Assembly: GCA_028873745.1 (NCBI GenBank)
Contig: JAPPNT010000190.1
Coordinates: 1-9,595, forward strand
Length of the DNA: 9,595 nucleotides
Direction: 5' to 3'
DNA from: Chloroflexota bacterium
GTDB taxonomy: Bacteria > Chloroflexota > Dehalococcoidia > Lucifugimonadales > UBA1127
Every line of letters starts with the position of its first letter. The first letter of the stretch is position 1. Shown here piece after piece: positions 1-7,010 of the stretch. A program made the position numbers and the translations under genes. Under the pieces are notes generated by a model, which was not told the DNA's origin, did not search any database, and saw nothing but the letters and a program-made list of their open reading frames with translations.

Positions 1-280
1 TCGAACGGGAGTACGCGTTGGTCAGTCCGGACGCCGCGTTGTAGACGCCCGCGCCGGGCACCACCAGCGCGACGCCTGGCCTGCCCGATGCCCGTGCGTA
101 GCCGTCCGCCATGTACGTGGTGGCCTGTTCATGGCGCGTAGTGATCATGCGGATGCCCGGCTCGTCCCGCAGCGCGGCGACGATCCCGTAGATCTGGATG
201 CCCGGGATGCCGAAGACAACGTCGACGCCCTCGCGCACCAGCGACTTGACCAGGGCCTCGCCTCCGCTCATTACGGCCAT
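1..280 (-). CDS. Thiamine-diphosphate-dependent enzyme, N-terminal part (acetolactate synthase-like), cut by left edge
   Basis: Ninety-three codons are visible and the gene runs off the left edge. The protein begins MAVMSGGEALVKSLVREG and shows the N-terminal pyrimidine-binding domain of the acetolactate synthase / pyruvate oxidase superfamily: GGEALV at residues 6-11, FGIPG at 23-27, RHEQATTYMADGYARASG from 49, then a glycine-rich loop GAGVYNAASGLTNAY. Glu51 in RHEQ is in the position of the cofactor-activating glutamate of ThDP enzymes. The start is fixed by GAGGAG at 296-291 on the minus strand, 10 nt before ATG. Members of this superfamily include acetolactate synthase, sulfoacetaldehyde acetyltransferase and benzoylformate or phosphonopyruvate decarboxylases. 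The substrate-determining parts lie outside the window, so the exact reaction cannot be called. It lies downstream of, and in the same direction as, the DUF1330 pair, but across a 230-nt gap. Confidence 0.85.
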   Translation of the reverse strand, partial: MAVMSGGEALVKSLVREGVDVVFGIPGIQIYGIVAALRDEPGIRMITTRHEQATTYMADGYARASGRPGVALVVPGAGVYNAASGLTNAYSRS

Positions 281-401
281 AGTGCGACTGCTCCTCGTGG
301 TTCCTTTTCGCGCTCCTTACCGGCTGCGGGCAGCTGCGGGACACCGGGCAACGTCCAGTGCGAATCGACGCGCTCTCGGCGATGGTTGCGGTGTGCCCAC
401 C

Positions 402-429
402 AGTATGAGTGAACCAGTGTGACGGCCAA
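402..429 (-). promoter_or_regulatory. Weak candidate promoter for the ThDP enzyme gene
   Basis: On the minus strand TTGGCC (429-424) and CATACT (407-402) are separated by 16 nt, each matching 4 of 6 consensus bases. A transcript would begin roughly 115 nt before the ATG at 280. This is the best candidate seen in the 230-nt gap 281-510, which holds no credible gene. The match is weak and could be chance. Confidence 0.22.
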
Positions 430-510
430 GGCTCAGCGTACATTAGGTCAACGTGGGAATCAAAGGCGTCTAGTCTGCAATCGCGGCAGCGGCTCCCTGG
501 GCGCCCCGGC

Positions 511-801
511 CTACAGGCCGTCGACGGCAATTACCTTGATGTTGGTGGCCGACTGATCGCGCCTGCCGCTGAGGGCGACGTGTTCCGGCGCAGTGAGCCA
601 GGCGTGGACGTCATCCATGCTGCCGAATTCGATGATGGCGATGCGCTGGGGCGCCCAGCCGCCGAGAATGGGCTCAATGGCGCCGCCCCGCGCGACAAAC
701 TTGCCGTTGTTGTTTTCCACCGTGGGGGTCACCAACTCGATGAGCTGAGCATAGCTGTCCGGGTCCGAAATCTCGATGTCGATGATCACGTACGCCGCCA
801 T
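511..801 (-). CDS. DUF1330 family protein, copy A
   Basis: A 96-residue protein with the whole DUF1330 pattern: N-terminal strand AAYVIIDIEISDPDSY, the signature GKFVARGGAIE (residues 33-43), GGWAPQRIAIIEFGS in the middle and a C-terminal strand IKVIAVDG. The family folds as a ferredoxin-like dimeric alpha/beta barrel; its biochemical role is generally unknown, so no reaction is assigned. The start at 801 is chosen because the homology begins there and GGAAGGA sits just upstream; a longer reading to 840 would overlap the upstream gene and adds residues with no counterpart in copy B. It begins 19 nt after the stop of copy B and is almost surely cotranscribed with it. About half of the aligned residues are identical between the copies (50 of about 96 by eye, one gap near the C-terminus). 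Confidence 0.88.
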   Translation of the reverse strand: MAAYVIIDIEISDPDSYAQLIELVTPTVENNNGKFVARGGAIEPILGGWAPQRIAIIEFGSMDDVHAWLTAPEHVALSGRRDQSATNIKVIAVDGL

Positions 802-820
802 CGCCGCTGTCCTTCCCGGG

Positions 821-1108
821 TTACACGCCCTCCAAGACAACCATCTTCAGGTTCGAAGACCTATCTCGAATGTCATCAAGCGCCCTGTACCCGGGGGAGC
901 TCAGGAAGCTGTGGGCCTGGTCAATGCTGCCAAATTCAATGAGAGCGACACGGTTCGGCGACCAGTCTCCCAGCACGATCTCGATCGCGCCTCCCCGCAC
1001 GACGAACTTGCCGCCGTGACTCTCGACCACCGGGGTCACCTGTTCACGAAACTGACCGTAGAGGTCCGCGTCCGTAATCTCCACATCGATCATGATATAC
1101 GCCGACAT
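821..1108 (-). CDS. DUF1330 family protein, copy B
   Basis: A 95-residue DUF1330 protein, first gene of the tandem pair. It reads MSAYIMIDVEITDADLYGQF, then GGKFVVRGGAIE at residues 32-43, GDWSPNRVALIEFGS at 47-61 and a C-terminal strand LKMVVLEG. The start at 1108 is supported by a strong AAGGAAGGTGAG upstream and by exact alignment with the copy A start; an in-frame ATG at 1204 would add 32 residues without family resemblance. Codon use is looser than in copy A and in the large genes nearby: CGT, CGA, AGG, GGA, TTT and GAT appear repeatedly. Both copies have the same CGGGAAGGA leader before their ATG, so the duplication seems to have included the ribosome binding site. Function unknown; a small dimeric cytosolic protein is expected. 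Confidence 0.88.
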   Translation of the reverse strand: MSAYIMIDVEITDADLYGQFREQVTPVVESHGGKFVVRGGAIEIVLGDWSPNRVALIEFGSIDQAHSFLSSPGYRALDDIRDRSSNLKMVVLEGV

Positions 1109-1405
1109 TCTCACCTTCCTTCCCGTGCTGGACCTCTCCCGGCCGGGAGGGTCGCCCGTCCAACGATTGCATGAGAGGCCAACCACAGTTGTCACGGATT
1201 GCACAGCAGACTAACACAGTCAAAGGCATCGCTACAGTCTCATTTTGAATCATTTCTTCGGGCCGCTCGGCGTTGAGAGGGGCGTCGTCTTCCGGTCCCT
1301 GCGGCGCGTGTCTCGCGTGTTGAATGCAAGGGCGGCCCCATCTACCCGTATGTGCTATAGTATGGTGGCCGTTTTTCCCGAAGGGTTCCGTCTGGAGGTG
1401 CCGCA
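1109..1405. other. Divergent intergenic region between DUF1330 pair and Rieske gene
   Basis: This 297-nt stretch separates the minus-strand DUF1330 pair from the plus-strand Rieske gene and holds no credible ORF. The part from about 1180 to 1260 is richer in A/T than its surroundings. For the minus strand the best promoter candidate is GTGACA (1195-1190) and TGCAAT (1171-1166) with an 18-nt spacer, a weak match that would give a leader of about 50 nt. A 7-nt direct repeat GATTGCA occurs at 1165-1171 and 1197-1203. The plus-strand promoter is listed separately. Confidence 0.6.
1353..1361 (+). promoter_or_regulatory. Extended -10 promoter for the Rieske gene
   Basis: TGC-TATAGT: the hexamer TATAGT (1356-1361, 5 of 6 consensus) is preceded by TG at the extended -10 position. 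No -35 resembling TTGACA is found 16-18 nt upstream, where the sequence is GC-rich. Transcription would begin near 1368, giving a leader of about 38 nt that includes the GGAGG at 1394-1398. The same TGC-TANNNT core recurs before recF and ppdK. Confidence 0.5.
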
Positions 1406-2674
1406 GTGCTGACGCCGGAAGAAAACAAGCTCGTGACGCAAATTGGGCCGGAGACCCCCATGGGCGACCTGTTCCGCCGCTTCTGGGTCCCGGCCTTCCT
1501 CTCGCGAGAGCTGGCCGAACCCGACGGCACACCGGCCCGCACCCGCCTGCTCGGCGAGCACATCGTCGGCTTCCGCGACACCAGCGGTCGGCTTGGCATC
1601 CTGGAGGCCGCGTGCCCCCACCGCGGCGTCGACCTGTCCTACGGCATCAATGAGGAGAACGGCCTGCGCTGCCCCCGCTGCGGCTGGAAGTTCGACGTGG
1701 AAGGCACCATCGTCGACATGCCCCTCGAGCCGGAAGAGGAAGCGCAGCAGATGATGAAGGACATCAGGGCTGTCGCCTACCGCGCCCGGGAGTGGGGCGG
1801 CGTCATCTGGACGTACATGGGCCCCGCCGGGGAGTCCGCCGAGCTCCCCCAGTTCGAGTGGGTCGAGCTGCCCGCCGAAAACCGCTTCATCACCAAGTAC
1901 GTGCAGGAGTGCAACTACCTGCAGGGCCTCGAGGGCGGCATCGACAGCACCCGAATCGCCTACTTGTACGATATGCTCTTCGGCGACCCGCCGTCGGTCG
2001 AGACGACGGCCGACCGCCTCGTGCAGGGGCTGCAGAGCGAGCCCGCCGAGGCGGAGAAGCCCATCCAGACCGTCGCCATCAAGACGACCGACTACGGCCT
2101 GCTGGTGGGCGCATCGACCGAGCAGGGCCGGGACCAGAGCCAGTGGCAGCTCAACCAGTGGCTCATGCCCTTCTACACCACGCCCAAGCCCGAGGGCGAA
2201 GGCCTCCTCGGCTGCCTCGCGTGGGTGCCCGTCGACGACCGCAACACGATGGTCTTCGCCATCACCTACCACCCGGACCGGCCGCTGACGGAGGACGAGG
2301 TCTCGGAGCGCCGGGCGGGCCACGGCTTCCACCCCACGCTGGAGGAGGGCACCTACAAGCGCGCCCGCAACAAGGAGAACGACTACCTCATCGAGCGCAA
2401 GACCTCCGGCGCCAACCCCCTCGCCTCCATCTCCAACCAGTTCGAGCTCGCGCTGGTGCTGGAGGAGAGCATGGGCGCCATCGTCGACCGCTCCAAGGAG
2501 CAGCTCGACGAGAACGACATCGCCGTCGTGGCCGCCCGCAAGATGCTGATGAAGGCGGCCATCGACCTCCGCGAGGGCACCGAGCCGGCGGCCGCGCACA
2601 TGGGCCACGCCTACAACGTCCGGGCAGCCTCCACCACCCTCGGCAAGGGCGAGACCCTGGAGAACGTGGAGTAG
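1406..2674 (+). CDS. Rieske-type ring-hydroxylating oxygenase alpha-subunit homologue with altered metal ligands
   Basis: A 422-residue protein of the phthalate 4,5-dioxygenase type. It starts at GTG, set by GGAGG at 1394-1398. The N-terminus (VGP/IGP-ETPMGDLFRRFWVPAF) and the Rieske region (residues 45-106) are typical of the family. In normal members the cluster is held by CxH...CxxH and the catalytic iron by D-x2-H-x4-H plus a distant Asp. Here Cys70, His72 and Cys89 are present, but the fourth position, normally His before Gly-Trp, is Cys92 (CPRCGWKF). In the catalytic domain the motif reads EGGIDSTRIAYLYD: the bridging Asp180 is kept, yet the two iron histidines are Arg183 and Tyr188. 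Asp371 (ENDIAVV) probably matches the third ligand. Length, fold motifs and reading frame are intact, so it is not a simple pseudogene. Classical oxygenase chemistry is unlikely; a pseudoenzyme, or an altered centre (CHCC Fe-S or zinc), is inferred. No reductase or ferredoxin gene is nearby. It converges on recF with 4 nt between stops. Confidence 0.88.
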   Translation: MLTPEENKLVTQIGPETPMGDLFRRFWVPAFLSRELAEPDGTPARTRLLGEHIVGFRDTSGRLGILEAACPHRGVDLSYGINEENGLRCPRCGWKFDVEGTIVDMPLEPEEEAQQMMKDIRAVAYRAREWGGVIWTYMGPAGESAELPQFEWVELPAENRFITKYVQECNYLQGLEGGIDSTRIAYLYDMLFGDPPSVETTADRLVQGLQSEPAEAEKPIQTVAIKTTDYGLLVGASTEQGRDQSQWQLNQWLMPFYTTPKPEGEGLLGCLAWVPVDDRNTMVFAITYHPDRPLTEDEVSERRAGHGFHPTLEEGTYKRARNKENDYLIERKTSGANPLASISNQFELALVLEESMGAIVDRSKEQLDENDIAVVAARKMLMKAAIDLREGTEPAAAHMGHAYNVRAASTTLGKGETLENVE

Positions 2675-2678
2675 CCCC

Positions 2679-3827
2679 TCACCCCTCGCGGCGCAGCATC
2701 CCCGCCTCGACGGTGTACGTCGCGACGGCCTCGTGCAGCCCGGGAGGATCCTCCCCCTCGACCACCGTGACCAGCGACTGCTCGGCGCGGCAGGCCGCCT
2801 CCAGCACGTGCTGCCGCCGCTGCCCGTCCAGCTCCGAGAGCACGTCGTCCAGCAGCAGCACGGGCTCCTCGCCCAGCGCGGTCCGTAGGTAGGCCGCCTC
2901 GGCCAGCCGCAGCGAGAGCGCCGCCGTCCGCACCTGCCCCCGCGAGCCGAACTGCCCCACGTCCAGCCCGCCGACAGACAGGAGCAGGTCGTCCCGGTGC
3001 GGCCCGACGAGCGATTGCGCCATCTGCACCTCGCGCTCCCGCCGCTCCGCCAGCAGCGCAATCGCATGGGCCGAGACCTCCTCTGCCGAGCCGTCGTGGT
3101 CGATGGAAGGCGCGTACGCCGCCTCGAAGGCCCCGTCGTCGGGCGCCATCGCGGCGTACGCACCCGCACTCGCTGGCGCCAGCGCGGCGACGGCGTCCCT
3201 GCGCCACCCCGTCACCTGCGCGCCGAGCCGGCACAGCTCGCCGTCCCAGTAGTCCAGCTCCGGCGTTCGCGCCAGCCCCTCGCGGATGCGGCGCAGGAGC
3301 TGGTTGCGCTGCGTGATCACCCGCTGGTAACCCTGCAGCGCCCGCAGGTAGCCCCGGTCCGCCTGCGACAGCAGCACGTCCAGGTACCGCCGCCGGTTCG
3401 CCGGAGAGCCGGTGATGATGTCGAGGTCATCGGCGGAGAAGAGCACGGCCGCGATGGCGCCTACCGCTTGCCCGGCCGCCCTCGGCACGCCGTCGACCCG
3501 CAGCCGCTTTTGGAAGACGAGCTTCTCACGGCTGTCGCCGGGGCCCAGCGCCATGTCGATCTGCACCTCGACGGCCCCGCCGTCCCGCCGCTCGGCCGTG
3601 CCGGACACCCGCGTATACGGCGTGTCCGCCAGCGACGCGAAGCGCACGACGTCCCGCTCCTGCTCGGCGCGCGTCGACTTGGTCAGCGCCAGCATCGCGA
3701 CGGCCTCCAGCAGGTTGCTCTTGCCCTGCGCGTTGGCGCCGCGGAACACCGTCAGCCCCGGCCCGAGGGTGAGCTCGGCGTCGGCGTAGTTGCGAAAGTT
3801 TCGCAGCGCCAGGTGCGTGAGGTGCAT
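2679..3827 (-). CDS. recF: DNA replication and repair protein RecF
   Basis: A 382-residue SMC-like ATPase that binds single-/double-strand DNA junctions at gaps and, with RecO and RecR, helps load RecA. It opens MHLTHLALRNFRNYADAEL, the usual RecF start. Walker A is GANAQGKS at residues 30-37, the ABC signature-like segment is GSRGQVRTAALSLRLAE from 294, and Walker B with D-loop is PVLLLDDVLSELDGQ with Asp327-Asp328. The central RecF motif SPANRRRYLDVLLSQ is also present. Length is normal for the family. The Shine-Dalgarno is weak (AGGC about 10-15 nt before ATG). Unlike the common dnaA-dnaN-recF-gyrB order, its neighbours here are the Rieske gene (convergent) and ppdK (divergent). An extended -10 lies about 70 nt upstream of its start. 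Confidence 0.96.
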   Translation of the reverse strand: MHLTHLALRNFRNYADAELTLGPGLTVFRGANAQGKSNLLEAVAMLALTKSTRAEQERDVVRFASLADTPYTRVSGTAERRDGGAVEVQIDMALGPGDSREKLVFQKRLRVDGVPRAAGQAVGAIAAVLFSADDLDIITGSPANRRRYLDVLLSQADRGYLRALQGYQRVITQRNQLLRRIREGLARTPELDYWDGELCRLGAQVTGWRRDAVAALAPASAGAYAAMAPDDGAFEAAYAPSIDHDGSAEEVSAHAIALLAERREREVQMAQSLVGPHRDDLLLSVGGLDVGQFGSRGQVRTAALSLRLAEAAYLRTALGEEPVLLLDDVLSELDGQRRQHVLEAACRAEQSLVTVVEGEDPPGLHEAVATYTVEAGMLRREG

Positions 3828-3894
3828 GTCGGCTCGGCCTGCCTGTGGGCGCGCCGCGCCAGCGGGCGCGACGTGCCCGTGTGGGAATGCGCGT

Positions 3895-3903
3895 ATTCTA
3901 GCA
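3895..3903 (-). promoter_or_regulatory. Extended -10 promoter for recF
   Basis: On the minus strand TGC-TAGAAT: hexamer TAGAAT at 3900-3895 (5 of 6 consensus) with TG at the extended position. The -35 position (about 3918-3923) reads GCATTT, not TTGACA, and is part of a dyad. Predicted transcription start near 3888, about 60 nt before the recF ATG. Confidence 0.5.
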
Positions 3904-3917
3904 GGCGCGCTACCCTT

Positions 3918-3943
3918 AAATGCGAGGGTTCAACCGAGCATTT
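3918..3943. repeat. Interrupted dyad at the recF -35 position
   Basis: AAATGC (3918-3923) and GCATTT (3938-3943) are exact inverted copies, and between them lies a second exact dyad, GGTT-C-AACC (3927-3935). The element covers about -30 to -55 relative to the inferred recF start, where an operator or activator would act. It does not match a LexA box of the GAAC-N4-GTTC type. Confidence 0.4.
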
Positions 3944-3961
3944 CGTGGCCGCAGGACGCCG

Positions 3962-3994
3962 AATCACCGGGCAGCCTCCGCACAAAATCACCGG
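3962..3994. repeat. Nine-base direct repeat AATCACCGG
   Basis: AATCACCGG occurs at 3962-3970 and 3986-3994, 24 bp apart start to start, between the recF and ppdK promoters. Spacing of slightly over two helical turns would suit a protein binding as two units on one face of the DNA, but two copies of 9 nt may be chance. Confidence 0.3.
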
Positions 3995-4001
3995 AAACTG
4001 T

Positions 4002-4019
4002 CGAAATTCGTAAATTTCG
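4002..4019. promoter_or_regulatory. Perfect 7-bp inverted repeat upstream of the ppdK promoter
   Basis: CGAAATT-CGTA-AATTTCG is an exact inverted repeat with a 4-nt centre, in an A/T-rich island. Its centre lies about 48 nt before the inferred ppdK transcription start, a usual place for an activator binding next to a promoter that lacks a -35. A regulator cannot be named from the sequence. Confidence 0.4.
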
Positions 4020-4043
4020 GCCAAAACGGACGCAGTCGGGGTG

Positions 4044-4052
4044 TGCTATACT
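4044..4052 (+). promoter_or_regulatory. Extended -10 promoter for ppdK
   Basis: TGC-TATACT: hexamer TATACT at 4047-4052 (5 of 6 consensus) with TG at 4044-4045. No -35 is visible at 16-18 nt spacing. The predicted start near 4059 would give a leader of about 138 nt before the ppdK ATG. norB, 75 nt after ppdK, has no clear promoter of its own and may be read from here. Confidence 0.5.
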
Positions 4053-4072
4053 GGTCTATCCGACCCCTTCTA

Positions 4073-4114
4073 CCGGGCATTCTTGCCTGCATTGGCCCCT
4101 TTTGGCACGCCCGG
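4073..4114 (+). other. Possible folded element in the ppdK leader
   Basis: CCGGGC (4073-4078) can pair with GCCCGG (4109-4114); inside this, TGCC (4084-4087) can pair with GGCA (4104-4107), leaving a 16-nt loop. The element lies wholly in the predicted leader RNA. It does not match a riboswitch class I recognise and no T tract follows, so it is not a standard intrinsic terminator. Confidence 0.25.
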
Positions 4115-4167
4115 ATTGCGTTGGATGTAACGTTTTCGTAACCACTTCGGGGCGCACGGGCAGGACA

Positions 4168-4196
4168 ATGGCGGAAACTGTGGCAGGGTGGCAGCT

Positions 4197-4200
<4 letters not shown>
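4168..4200 (+). CDS. Ten-codon leader ORF overlapping the ppdK start
   Basis: ATG at 4168 opens MAETVAGWQL and stops at TGA (4198-4200), which overlaps the ppdK ATG (4197-4199) as ATGA. This is the classical arrangement for translational coupling. A purine-rich GGGCAGGA lies just upstream, though its spacing is rather short. The peptide has no run of one amino acid that would suggest classical attenuation. It may also be a chance ORF, as such short frames are common. Confidence 0.25.
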
Positions 4201-6935
<2,735 letters not shown>

Positions 6936-6971
6936 CCTCCACCCGTTCACTCCAGGCCTGTCGAATCGGGA

Positions 6972-6997
6972 GCCGAAGTCCGTTCAGCCGGACCGGC
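6972..6997 (+). promoter_or_regulatory. Bulged hairpin next to the norB ribosome binding site
   Basis: GTCCG (6978-6982) pairs with CGGAC (6989-6993) around TTCAGC, and after a two-base AA bulge GCCG (6972-6975) pairs with CGGC (6994-6997), giving nine pairs in all. GGAGAGGG, the norB Shine-Dalgarno, begins 4 nt later at 7001. With no T tract it is not a normal terminator. It could set ppdK/norB message stability or norB translation. No FNR/NNR-type TTGAT-N4-ATCAA site or NsrR-like palindrome is seen in the 75-nt gap. Confidence 0.35.
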
Positions 6998-7010
6998 GAA
7001 GGAGAGGGCC

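Larger units (their letters stand above)
3828..4196. other. Divergent regulatory region between recF and ppdK
   Basis: These 369 nt hold no sizeable gene but much apparent structure, listed separately: the recF promoter (3895-3903), an interrupted dyad (3918-3943), a 9-nt direct repeat (3962-3994), a perfect 7-bp inverted repeat (4002-4019), the ppdK promoter (4044-4052), a foldable leader (4073-4114) and a short leader ORF (4168-4200). The middle, about 3950-4030, is clearly A/T-richer than the flanking genes. Two further small items lie in the ppdK leader: a start-stop ATGTAA at 4125-4130, and an imperfect inverted repeat GTAACG-TTTT-CGTAAC at 4127-4142 (5 of 6 pairs). Confidence 0.6.

Noticed and set aside
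507..520. Hairpin CGGCCT-AC-AGGCCG as terminator of the DUF1330 pair
   Set aside because: It is short, overlaps the stop codon of copy A and is not followed by a T tract on the minus strand, so it does not qualify as an intrinsic terminator.
129..530. 133-codon minus-strand frame spanning the 281-510 gap
   Set aside because: It overlaps the ThDP enzyme in another frame, and its translation is typical GC-rich shadow sequence without motifs.
1165..1203. Direct repeat GATTGCA at 1165 and 1197 as a regulatory site
   Set aside because: Seven bases in two copies is not beyond chance in a 297-nt A/T-richer region and the spacing (32 bp) suggests nothing specific.
1109..1204. N-terminal extension of DUF1330 copy B to the ATG at 1204
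   Set aside because: The added residues have no family resemblance, and a strong Shine-Dalgarno sits before the ATG at 1108.
1406..2674. Rieske gene as a decayed pseudogene
   Set aside because: The frame is intact over 422 codons, the start has a good ribosome binding site and promoter, codon use matches the neighbours, and most family motifs are kept.
4188..4196. GTG at 4188 as the ppdK start
   Set aside because: No good Shine-Dalgarno at a suitable distance, whereas AGGG at 4185-4188 is correctly placed for ATG 4197. It would only add three residues.
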